From Cerioporus squamosus (lineage: Eukaryota; Basidiomycota; Agaricomycetes; Polyporales; Polyporaceae), in NCBI GenBank assembly GCA_022592435.1, contig JABYQS010000602.1, forward strand, positions 1 through 17,314: a DNA stretch of 17,314 nucleotides, read 5' to 3'. Below, piece after piece: positions 1 to 8,567 of the stretch. The stretch's first letter is position 1. Every line of letters starts with the position of its first letter. Position numbers and translations under genes: made by a program. Below the pieces are notes generated by a model. It did no database searches. It was not told the origin of the DNA and was given only the letters and a program-made list of their open reading frames with translations.

Positions 1-72
1 TGAAACGGTGGCAGCGTAGAAGCTTGCCGTCATGAGAGCAAGAGGAGCAAAGGTGAGATACTACTTGCTTGG

Positions 73-200
73 AGTAACACAGCAAGTCAGTAGACGAGTA
101 AGTAACTGGGTAAGTAAGCGAATCAGTAACCACTAACGGAAGAAGGAAGTCAATCAGTCAATAAGTTGGCAAGTAAACGGTAAGACTAAGCAAGTAACTT
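73..200. repeat. Degenerate AGTAA/CAAGTAA-rich tract
   Basis: Short related words (AGTAAC, GAGTAAGTAAC, GGTAAGTAAG, AATCAGTAAC, GCAAGTAAAC, GCAAGTAACTT) recur about every 10-25 nt through this stretch, just upstream of the VPS68 gene. No fixed unit length or spacing is kept, so it is an imperfect simple-sequence region and not an ordered array. Several words match the GTAAGT splice-donor consensus on the + strand. No function can be read from the sequence. Confidence 0.5.
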
Positions 201-279
201 GAGGTGGCAGGCGCAGCAGCCCTAGTCACCGCCGCCTCGTCGACTTCCACCATCGCTGCCATTCCTGACGACGAGCTCC

Positions 280-1032
280 ATGTCCATTCCACGCTCTAAT
301 TATGACCCCAGGCGGGTGTGTATAAACCCCTTCCCCGCATCTCTCTTGGGAAGCACAGGCGCACCATCGGTATCTACCCTCGCAGGCGTCTTGTACGTCT
401 CTCCTTTCCAGACATTCGCCGTGCTGTCTGACATCGTATATGCCTCCTACGTCCCTCGTAATCCCTACACATATTGCGACTTGCTGCAACACCAGTTCGC
501 CCTTGCAAACTGGACGTTCCTTGATGCCGCCATCCTCTCCGCACATGCCCATCCGCCGTACAACGAGCCGCAAGTGCCGCCCCCGGTGCACGTCACCTTC
601 CTCGACTGGCTCCCGGGCATCTGCTCACTGCTCGGCATGATCGTCATCAACCTCATCGACAAAGACCGCGTGCAGGGGAACGAGGGGTTCGGGGATGCGC
701 ACGCGGTGTGGCGGGCGAGGCTGTTCCTGTTCATCGGCTTTGCGCTCATGGCTGGGGGGTTGGCGGGCAGCGTGGTACGTCCACCGTTCTATCTCACCCC
801 GCACCCCAAAGACCGGGGAAGGTATATATGAAGATGCTCATCGTTCGTCGTTGGTCGTACTGTCTCGCAGACCGTCCTTGTGCTCAAGTACATCCTCCAT
901 CAATACGCGGAGCAGTACACGTACTATGGCTACGCGAACGTGTCGCAGAACGTCGCCCTCATGCTCTCCGCCATCGTCCTCTGGATCTCGCAAAGTGTCA
1001 GCACAGAGTACGAGTACACCTTGTCGATCTAG
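280..1032 (+). CDS. VPS68: VPS68 / UPF0220 (TMEM50-like) membrane protein
   Basis: This is a small polytopic membrane protein of the UPF0220/VPS68 family. Yeast Vps68 acts in late endosome-to-vacuole traffic with Vps55; that role is family knowledge. Visible family signatures are AGVL joined to FALANWTFLDAAILSAHA (first membrane segment), VHVTFLDWLPGICSLLGM, VNLIDKDR, GFGDAHAVWRARLFLFIGF, ALMAGGLAGSV, then TVLVLKYILHQY, YYGYANVSQNVALMLSAIV and the C-terminal STEYEYTLSI. I start at ATG 280. Intron 2 is clear: GTACGT at 775 to CAG at 870 (96 nt), phase 0, joining GSV to TVLVLK, with stop TAG at 1030-1032. Intron 1 ends at AG 494-495. Its donor is unsettled: GTATAT at 436 keeps the frame but leaves extra residues, while GTACGT at 393 fits the family alignment but is off by one base. 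The family call is very secure; exon 1's end is not. Confidence 0.9.
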
Positions 1033-1684
1033 TTCGCGTTCCGCTTTGTACTGCTACATATATCGTATTCCCCCGGCCGAGGACAATTGTATACCGTATG
1101 TTGGACTCCTAGCTTGCTAAAGCGACCCCATCCCCTGGTCATAATGTCTGCATGGTGGTGACAAGAGGTACTGTTCGAAGCATCCACAGCCATGTCAGTG
1201 AGCTTGCGAGTCTCAACCGTCGACCCAGAGAAAGCTCCATACTGTTGCGCTCGATAGTAGTACCATCAGACAGCCGTGAATCGCAGTAACCGACCGACAA
1301 GAGAGCCTCTACTGCATGCAGGAGGTTCGGGTGATGGCAAGCAGATGATTCGGGTTTGAGGCTCTGCCACTTATCTACTGCTTGTCGGGCCAACAGTTCA
1401 TACTTCAGACGTGCATACATGTTGCAAATGACCACTCTACCTACCCGACTCCAACTCCGATTCGACCACGACGAAAACAGGCCAAGTGCGCACGGCGAGT
1501 CATGCCTGAAGGCGATGAGCTGATATACAACAAGGGACTTATCCCACACGCATGCAGTACAGTTCGCCATAAGTCGCATGTGATTGCAGAGGGTGGAGAG
1601 GGAAGGAGAGCAAAGCATGACTATACGTAGGACCATACAACGTGCGACCGCATAGGATAAGTGAGAGCAACCGCCAGAGGAGTT
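1033..1684. other. Intergenic region between VPS68 and RPS6 3' ends
   Basis: The stretch lies between two convergent genes, so it should hold both 3' UTRs. A 165-codon open frame runs on the - strand from ATG 1636 to 1139. Its C-terminal half has helical-looking text (KYELLARQAVDKW, LLHAVEALLSVGY), but I recognise no domain and the base composition is less GC-rich than in the neighbouring genes. It starts only about 50 nt beyond the RPS6 stop on the same strand, so it would overlap the RPS6 3' UTR. I treat it as a weak hypothetical or a remnant. No RNA gene was seen. Confidence 0.35.
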
Positions 1685-2639
1685 TTACGCAGCAACCCTA
1701 CGCACGCAGTCAGACGACCTGGAACGGGGATGAGGAAAGTGGGGACATACTTCTTGTGTGATGCCTTGACGGCCGCCGCCTTCTCCTTCTTCTCGGCGAT
1801 GCGCTTGGCGAGGAGCGCATCGTACTCCGACTTCTGCTCCTTCTGGCGTTCGATCCGGCGGCGCTTGAGAGAGCGCAAGTGACGGCGACGCTGGAGACGG
1901 AGGGGGGTGACCAGACGCTGGATTTTGGGACTACCAGACGGGAATAGCCGTGAGTGGAAGATTCAGCAGGTGCAAGAAACTGTACGCACGCCTTGGTGTA
2001 GGGCTTCGCGTTCTCCTTCTTAGAGCTCTTGACTTCTCTCCGGACGACGTACTTGCGGACATCGTCCTCCTTGGAGAGGTTGAAGAACTTGCGGATCTTA
2101 GTCGCCCGCTTGGGACCGAGACGCTTGGGAAGGACGTTGTCGGTGAGGCCGGGGATCTCGTTCTCGCCCTGCTTGACGATCACGAGGGAGAGGACGGCGA
2201 TATCGGGGCCAACGATGCAGCCACGGACGGACTTGCGCTTGCGCTCGCCCGTGCGGCGGGGGCGGTAGCACGAGTGGCCGTCCGAGAGAAGGAGACGGAC
2301 ACGGTAGGGGAGAAGGACACCCTGCTTCATGGGGAAACCCTGCTTGTCGTTGCCGCCAGTGATGCGGAAGACGTAGCCCTTCCACTCATCGCCGAGAGAG
2401 TCAGCCGGGACCTCCTGCGCGATGCGCTTGTCGTAGAAGACACGGCTGAGTATTTGCAGCAGTTCGAATTAGACGGGCATGGAAATGAGGAATGGGTGGT
2501 GCGCACTATTTCTTCTCGTCATCGTAGTCGATAGTCTTTTGTTCCCCGGTTGCGGGGTCTATCGCAGTCGCCCCGGTCAGAACACATCCCATATCTCTCC
2601 CTCGACAAGTCCAAACTCACTGGCGATGTTGAGCTTCAT
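1685..2639 (-). CDS. RPS6: 40S ribosomal protein S6 (eS6)
   Basis: This is a structural protein of the small ribosomal subunit in the cytoplasm and, in other eukaryotes, a target of TOR/S6-kinase signalling. Five exons join in frame: 2639-2621, 2558-2507, 2445-1990, 1930-1751 and 1697-1685, giving 239 aa, the usual eS6 length. All introns are GT-AG, of 62, 61, 59 and 53 nt. The protein begins [15 protein letters not shown] and carries the eS6 signature [12 protein letters not shown] near residues 50-61, then [54 protein letters not shown] and the basic tail [19 protein letters not shown]. The last intron has a CTGAC branch site 12 nt before its acceptor, and the final 13-nt exon codes VAA and stop. 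The C-terminus KASHKKVAA lacks the RRxSS-type phosphosite of yeast and animals. The gene is divergent from RPS13. Confidence 0.97.
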
Positions 2640-3040
2640 GCTGCAGAGATAGCCACGGTGAATTTCAGAGCAGAAGAGCAAGATGGCGAAGAGCAAAGAC
2701 GCACCTTCAGGCGTGGATGGGCGTATCTCGGCGGCGGCGACGACGACGACGAGATAGTCTTGCGCTCGGTGTCGGATGGCTTGAGGCGTGCGCAAACGCC
2801 GGACAGCGCCCAGGCGTGTGGCGGAACAAGGTTTAAAACTGTACAGTTCCATCAGCCACCGCCTCCCAGGAGCACGTGGCCTTTGCCCCCCACTGCAAAT
2901 TCGAGTACACCGCTGAGCCCAACGGCACGCACGACGACCGCAAGACCTCAAGACCTCCCCGTCCCCGAAAAACTTGTCAGTCGCCGTTGTCACCGTCTTG
3001 CTCGTTGTCGAAGTGCTGACGGACGTCGGACAGAGTCACC
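2640..3040. promoter_or_regulatory. Shared divergent promoter region of RPS6 and RPS13
   Basis: The two start codons face away from each other with 401 bp between them, so both ribosomal protein genes must take their promoters from here. The region contains a run of CGA/GGC trinucleotides (about 2731-2755) and a TTTAAAA element near 2832. A TATA role for that element is inference. An open frame crosses the region on - but has no recognisable domain. Co-regulation of the two genes is inferred from the arrangement. Confidence 0.65.
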
Positions 3041-3582
3041 ATGGGTCGCATGCACGCTCCCGGCAAGGGCATTTCGTCCTCTGCTCTCCCCTACCGCCGC
3101 GCGCCCCCCACCTGGCTCAAGACCACGCCTGAGGACGTCGTCGAGCACATCACCAAGCTTGCGCGCAAGGGTCTTACGCCCTCCCAGATCGGTGTTACCC
3201 TCCGTGACTCGCACGGTATCCCCCAGGTCCGCTTTGTGACCGGTAACAAGATCCTCCGTATCCTCAAGTCGAACGGTGCGTAACTTCTCAACCTTGGCGC
3301 ATTCATGTGCGGGACGGGCGCGGTGGAAGGACGTGGGGCTTATCGGGCGTGTATGATGCAGGTCTTGCACCCCAGATCCCTGAGGATCTCTGGCACCTCG
3401 TCAAAAAGGCGGTCGCCGTGCGCAAGCACCTCGAGACGAACCGCAAGGACAAGGACTCCAAGTTCCGCCTCATCCTCATCGAGTCCCGTATTCACCGTCT
3501 CGCTCGCTACTACAAGACGAAGCAGCAGATTCCCCCAACGTTCAAGTACGACTCCGCCACGGCCTCCACCCTCATTGCATGA
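3041..3582 (+). CDS. RPS13: 40S ribosomal protein S13 (uS15)
   Basis: This is a small-subunit ribosomal protein that binds 18S rRNA near the central domain (family knowledge). Exon 1 is 3041-3275 and exon 2 is 3362-3582. The 86-nt intron starts GTGCGT and ends GATGCAG, in phase 1, and rebuilds the codon GGT. The product is 151 aa, exactly the usual eukaryotic length. The N-terminus [20 protein letters not shown] and PPTWLK are typical of S13, followed by [31 protein letters not shown] joined to [18 protein letters not shown], then [38 protein letters not shown] and the end [11 protein letters not shown]. The start context is CACCATGG. I looked for a box C/D snoRNA in the intron, as in the animal RPS13 gene, and saw none. 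Confidence 0.98.
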
Positions 3583-4412
3583 GCGTTCCGACGGCGATTG
3601 TTGTATGTTGGAGGAGATCGGGGTACGAGGGGCGGCCGCACACACAGGGCCAGGGGAGGCTCCGGCACAGACGGCGATGGGTGGGCTGTCGAGACTATAT
3701 GTTATCGCTTGTACGCTTTCCACATGACACCCAATGCAGAACCTAGGGCTATGCAAGAGCACTCGTGTGTATCCATACAGCCATGCAGTAACATGCCGCG
3801 CGGTCTGGCCCCTGCTGCCAGACAACCTCTGTCCATGTCTCCGTCATGGTCAATCTGCGAGCAATAGGAAGCGCCTCCGTGGTTCATGCATGTCAACCCC
3901 GACTCGCACCTGATCACGATGCCCGCCCTGTGCTCCTCGAAGGGTGTAACGTATCCGGCTCAGGTGCCGAAGAGGTGCGGGCGAGGCGCCGGCCCAATGC
4001 GAGGATCGTCTGGGGCCTGCGCTACGTCGGGATGACCGATGACCTCTATGTAAAGGATCTATCGTACTCAATGCTTGAAGCGTTCTGCAGCACTGGCGCA
4101 CGTGGTGAGCTGCTTCGTGCATGAGCTCATTTCAGCACTGAACTTTCCGTACAGCTGCTCCATGACGGGTCGAGACACTGCCTGTATGATGGTGAGGGGT
4201 TGTAGGCGATTCGTGCTCGCGCATGAGGACCGCTCCAGGTTCAGTGGTCCCCGAGAGATGAGATTGTGTCGATTTGCTGCTACAGGCCTGCAATGCGCTC
4301 ATCCGGGGCACAGCAAGTCAGCGAGAAATCCTCTCTCGTGCCCAGTAGGCTGTGCTCGCATTCCGTGCTCGTGGTGGCAAGTTGGGGAACCATCTGGTTG
4401 ACGCTCCGCCAC

Positions 4413-4455
4413 AAGAGGCAACGCAGACGCCCGTCTTGTGGCACGGCCGCGCTTC
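4413..4455. repeat. Dispersed repeat, copy 1
   Basis: The first 22 nt, beginning AAGAGGCAACGCAGACGCCC, are identical to positions 10716-10737. After a short indel both copies resume with GTGGCACGGCCGC. The copies are in the same orientation, 6.3 kb apart. On - both read ASALPL in one frame, so the unit may be a fragment of an old coding or transposon sequence. Its full limits are not visible because flanking similarity stops quickly. Confidence 0.7.
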
Positions 4456-4491
4456 TTCTTCTTCTCCTCCTCCTCTCCTCCTCCTCCTTCT
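4452..4491. repeat. CTT/CTC pyrimidine tract (microsatellite)
   Basis: An uninterrupted 40-nt run of pyrimidines on + is made of CTT units passing into CTC/CCT units. On the other strand it would encode a Glu/Arg/Lys-rich run. Such polypurine-polypyrimidine tracts slip easily and can form triplex DNA. It abuts the dispersed repeat at 4413. Confidence 0.8.
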
Positions 4492-4904
4492 GGTCCGATT
4501 CGCCTCTGTGCACACGCTTCCTTCTTGACATCAACCTCACAGACTACTGACCTGTACACGCCCGAAGTAAAGCTCATGGCGAAGTAGCGGGGCGGAACGC
4601 GCTCGAGGTCGTCAAGGTCGCGAGGACGCCATGATCATGCTCGAGGTAGGTCACCTACATATCCATTCACGAAAGAGATAATAATTACAACAGATGAAAC
4701 AGGGATATGCTCTGCATGATGAACACTGGGCGGTGGAATGATGGGATTGAGAGTGTGGCGGCCACCGGCAGTCTAAGGTTCTCGCAGACTCCAACGACTC
4801 GGCACTTTCTCCTTCTCCCCTCATCGTTCTCTCAGTTCTGTGTCGTTACCAAGCAACGTCGCTTTTCTTTGTTTATGTGCAGCTAATGTTTTGTTCTAGG
4901 GAGG

Positions 4905-6401
4905 ATGGAGACGAACTACCGTGAAACTGTCAACACTACGTACGGTCCCCCTCCAGGCACGATGACAATAGCTCTCAACGATCCCGACTACCAAACCATC
5001 CTCTCGCCCCCTGGGAAGTGAACACGGATACGATAGGTACGACGTTTTCGGACAATTCGCAGTGTTCGCGCCTATCGGCTTCACGATGCAGGTACTGAGA
5101 CTCGAGCGGTGAGTCGCCTTCGGTATCCTACGCCACACTCACTCTTCCCAGTTGACAAACGCGCTATCGGATTGCGATGGAACTGCAACATCCTACGACT
5201 CCCTACCTGAGAGGGCACTGCGCTCTCGCTATTTTGCACGGTCCAGCTTTCCCTGCCCGTCCCCCGCCTCTACCCGGAGGCCCGTCTCCACTCCCTGGTG
5301 CATGCCGCCGGCAGCTGGCCTGCCATCATCCCCACCAGAAGACTTCACGTCCATTGAGGCCTTCCTAACGTGGGCGGACACTAAACGGAACGACCCCCTG
5401 CGCATTGAGGTTGCGTCCTTGGCCCTGGACTGCCTACGAAGCTCCCTAGGCACCAGCCGTAACATTGCGGAGCTGATCATCACAGACGGCTCCTGTCTTT
5501 CTCCCCGGACGTCGGCCGTATCGACAGCCACACCCCCGCCTCACCGTAGCGCAGCCGACCTCGCTGTCCGCCACTCCCGTGATCATACGACGGGGCTCTC
5601 CGCCCTAGCGCTGCACCCCTCTCCCGCGCCCGGTACCGCAGTCATTCGTGCACAACTCTGTCCATTACCTCCGGACACCCGCATCGACGACCGCCACGAC
5701 GGTCCCTCGTCGGAAGTGGTGAATACCCAGGCTGGCACATTGCGGTTGTTGAGCGGGCCAATACTTGTTGTACACAAGTATCGCGAGCTGTTCAGTGGCG
5801 ACATCCAGCAACTGTTGGTAGAGGGGCTGCATGGGAAGCTCTACAAGAGCGAGCTCGCCCAGAAGCTTGCGGAGATCATCGAGAGTCTGAACCCTGCGAA
5901 CGCTCTTCGAGTTGAAATCCCGGAAGAGGAAGTAAACGCGCTGTATGCTGCTCTCGTACGTCCTATTCCTCCATATATTGGTATCTTATGAACGCTCAGA
6001 ACTGGTATGGTCATTCACAGCGCCTCATAAGATTACGAAAGATATCGATTCGCCTCTCGAAGCTCACAATCATTCTAACTGGCGGGAAGCCATTCAGCTC
6101 GACTATTCCTATGCAGAAACGTCTGCCATCGGCTAGTGATAGCCTGCCAACGGCCGTGAGGATCCGCCCGAAAGCAATGCTGGATAGTGACATCGGGCAA
6201 GCTACGCAGCCTTTCGTATTGGAAGAAGTGCATCATCTACTTCAGCCAGGAAATCCCCATGTGGATGTTGTCGTGTTGTGTATGTAGTATAAAGCGAACA
6301 ATGACATTAATCATGACATCGTCCGTTGAGATGTACTTAAAGTGTTCATTCGCCCGGCTGGAGCTGTCGATGAACCTCATGCGGGTGGGATCAAGCTTTG
6401 A
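4905..6401 (+). CDS. Unrecognised multi-exon protein, 3' end uncertain
   Basis: I do not recognise the family. ATG 4905 opens exon 1 (4905-5017); exon 2 is 5063-5108 and exon 3 is 5152-5955. The introns are 45 and 43 nt, both GT-AG, and phases match at each join (phase 2, then 0). The joined text reads naturally: MTIALNDPDYQTILSPPGN, VRAYRLHDAGTETRA, LTNALSDCDGTATSYDSLPE. Later come FLTWADTKRNDPLRIEVAS and a strongly coding-like stretch YRELFSGDIQQLLVEG, LHGKLYKSELAQKLAEIIES, LNPANALRVEIPEEEVNALY. The middle (residues about 75-105 and 165-250) is Pro/Ser/Thr-rich. A third short intron, 5956-5999 (44 nt), leads to exon 6000-6279, then 6280-6342 and 6343-6401 with stop TGA. Another frame at 6032-6136 (KDIDSPLEAHNHSNW, REAIQLDYSYAE) looks equally protein-like, so the 3' part may be spliced differently or be frame-damaged. 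The 5' half is the secure part. Confidence 0.6.
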
Positions 6402-6555
6402 ACGTTTTCACACAACTGTGCACAATATGTATGATCCATCTATCGATAACTGATAGTGACTTCCCCATAGGTTCACAAAACAGCTCAGGTCTGTCTGCGA
6501 TTGCATTTTGGCGCAGGTTCCGGTGCTGATGATTGTCCTAATGAACGTGTAACCT

Positions 6556-6757
6556 ATGTCGGAACTTTCCCACGACCATCCGGTTGACTTAACATCTACT
6601 TATCATCTAATTGACCATCGGGGGCCATCTATTGACTTATCCACACCATCTGAAAGGTATCTGGCACCATCCCGGTGGCATCCGCTTTAAATCCGGGGCG
6701 TCTGGAATATTTAAGTCATCTGGATTAATCCAGATGACCTTCGGAAAGTTCCGACAT
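6556..6757. mobile_element. MITE-like non-autonomous inverted-repeat element
   Basis: The ends are a perfect 15-bp terminal inverted repeat: ATGTCGGAACTTTCC at 6556-6570 and its reverse complement at 6743-6757. Similarity continues inward for about 13 more bases with six mismatches. The 202-bp unit has no coding capacity. It contains a 24-bp perfect palindrome near its right end and many short CCATC/CATCTGG words inside. Flanks read CCT and TAG, or CTA and TTA if the outer A is excluded, so a clean target-site duplication is not visible. Size and structure fit a miniature inverted-repeat element; the superfamily is unknown. Confidence 0.65.
6715..6738. repeat. Perfect 24-bp palindrome
   Basis: Positions 6715-6738 equal their own reverse complement; the core is ATCTGGATTAATCCAGAT, centred on TTAA. 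The symmetry ends at both sides (6714 and 6739 do not pair). It lies inside the right arm of the MITE-like element and about 150 bp upstream of the F-box start. It could form a hairpin or bind a dimeric protein; neither is shown. Confidence 0.9.
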
Positions 6758-6890
6758 TAGCAGGCAGCCCCTTTGAACATGTACAACTTATCGTCTTGAA
6801 GCAGATATAACAAGTGGTAAGCAGAGCTCTCGGGACCATCTCAGGCATGGTCCTACGAGAGACTTATCTTCATCTACATAGAAAGCCCCG

Positions 6891-8567
6891 ATGTCAGAGA
6901 TCGAACTCACCAAACTGAATCCCGATATCCTGTGCGTCGTCATGGGATTTGTGGCGGACGACGACGATGCAGGCATCTCCACTATCGCCGCGATATCACG
7001 GACGTGCAAGCGCATGCGCTTCGAAGGGACCAAATACTTGCTTTCTGGCACAGTGGAACTGCATCTGGTTGATGAAATCTGTTCGTTTTGTCACTTCATG
7101 CTTGCGGACAAACCCACCCGACTTCCTCTCCTGAAGGCCCTCGTGCTCAGCTCTGACTTACTCGAGGAGGACGGTCACATCGAGCTCTTGTGCGAGATGC
7201 TCCGGGGCTTGTCTAACCTCTACAAGCTCGAGATTACGTTGGACACAACTTCATCGCCGTTGGCTCTCAGCGGGATACCTGCAGCGATAGCATCACTCGC
7301 GTCCCTGCGCGTTTTGAAGTTAATCGGATTTGGCCGTCCAATCAACGGAAATGGCGGCGACCAGGCGTTCGAGACCGCACTACGAAATGCTCGAGCCCCT
7401 CTAGTTTCGCTGTGCCTCCGTCTTCCTGCCAATCACGACCTACAGCAGTCTGGAGTCCGGTATAACCGAGCAAATGACCCCATCTTCCTCTGTTCGCGAT
7501 TCAGGACCACGCTCGAGCGACTCGAATTGCATGGAGGACTGATTCTGATTGTCAGGCCCGGCCGCACATACGAATATCCTCATCTCCAGAAGCTCACGCT
7601 GCCCATCTACAGTAGCTTCATGCCTTACATGAAGCCATTCATTGTCTCTGCGCCGTATCTCCGCGAACTTCAATTCGGTGGAATGGACAGTAGTCATACG
7701 CGTCATCAGCACGACGAGGACATCTTGCGAGGGAGGATTGTGAACAAAACTCGAATTCCGGCGCAGGAGTGGCGTACCACCAATGAGCGAGATCAGGAGG
7801 CCACTGGCAAAAGTTGGCCGATGCTGGATTCATTCAAGGGTGCCATCATCGGTGCCTACGCGACGGGGCTCTCGTGTCCTGTGGCAAGGGTGCACCTTCT
7901 CAGCACTGGGGGAAGGCGATCGACAGAATTGGCCATGTTGTCCATCGTGCTCTCAGATTGGCGACCCTCATTCCTCCGTCTTGCAACCAAGACCTACCGC
8001 ACAAGAGGATACATCCCAATCCTACCGCCTGCGTCTAGTGGATGGGCTGAGGCGTTGGAGACACTGGAGTTAAGCCTTAACGTAGTAGACGACCGGTTCA
8101 ACCCTGGGGAGTGCTTTGTGAGTCATCTACATCATCTCGAGATCAGATAGTTCCGTTGATGCACGATGGCCCTCCTATAGGACCATATCAAGCAAACACT
8201 ATCCACTTTGCATGTAACTTCTCTGCGCCTCGACTTTCGCTGCGTGAACAGTCGCACGCAGCATATGGAAATACGACACCCACCCCTCGACCCCTTTGAA
8301 GGGGAAGAGTGTGAACGTCCCGGCTCATACCAACTGAACGCGGTCTGCTACATGCAGAACGAGCTCCTGCGAGAGGATCTCCCCCAGCGCGTGCGGGAAT
8401 GCATGCGCTCTAGTCCTGCCCTGCGCCGTATGACCCTCGCTTGGGGACGCTGCTGCACGAGGGGCCCGAACCGGGTTATCTGCGTGGACATGGACAACGT
8501 GCCGCATGTGTGGGACAGGCCCGGGGATGATTCGGATGGGTGGGGCAAACCCGACAGGGATTGGTGA
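6891..8567 (+). CDS. F-box / leucine-rich-repeat-like protein
   Basis: This is a probable F-box protein, expected to bind Skp1 in an SCF ubiquitin ligase and to choose substrates through its C-terminal region. Exon 1 is 6891-8117 and exon 2 is 8181-8567. The 63-nt intron (GTGAGT...CTATAG) is in phase 0, and the product is 537 aa. An F-box-like segment lies at residues 6-45: LTKLNPDILCVVMGFV, then IAAISRTCKRMRFEG. Irregular leucine-rich strand motifs follow: LRVLKLIGFG, LVSLCLRLP, LERLELHGG, LQKLTLPI, LRELQFGG, LETLELSL and, in exon 2, LHVTSLRLDF. The C-terminus is charged and aromatic (ICVDMDNVPHVWDRPGDDSD, GWGKPDRDW). Large diverse families of such genes are common in Agaricomycetes. The 3' exon is duplicated near 10.8 kb. 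The substrate is unknown. Confidence 0.82.

Larger units (their letters stand above)
3583..4904. other. Gene-poor intergenic stretch
   Basis: About 1.3 kb separates RPS13 from the next supportable gene. Open frames of 60-160 codons exist on both strands, but they overlap one another, have no domain that I recognise and show no consistent codon pattern. The readable content is a dispersed repeat at 4413-4455 and a pyrimidine tract at 4452-4491. On -, the short word DLDDLERVPPRYFAMSFTSG (around 4620-4560) looks protein-like and may be a relic exon, with no other support. Confidence 0.4.
6402..6890. other. Intergenic region carrying a MITE-like element
   Basis: This spacer between the unrecognised gene and the F-box gene is AT-richer than the coding parts. 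Its main content is the inverted-repeat element at 6556-6757. The remaining 133 bp before ATG 6891 should contain the core promoter of the F-box gene, but I can name no clear TATA box in it. Confidence 0.5.

Noticed and set aside
73..200. CRISPR-like array
   Set aside because: The words are only 5-10 nt, degenerate and unevenly spaced, and the host is a fungus.
1718..1750. Short 32-nt intron in RPS6 giving a KKSS tail
   Set aside because: It would be far below the size of any other intron in the window and would leave the CTGAC branch site unused; the 53-nt intron ending at 1698 fits better.
3276..3361. snoRNA inside the RPS13 intron
   Set aside because: The only ATGATG word is at the 3' end beside the acceptor, with no matching D box or terminal stem in the order a C/D snoRNA needs.
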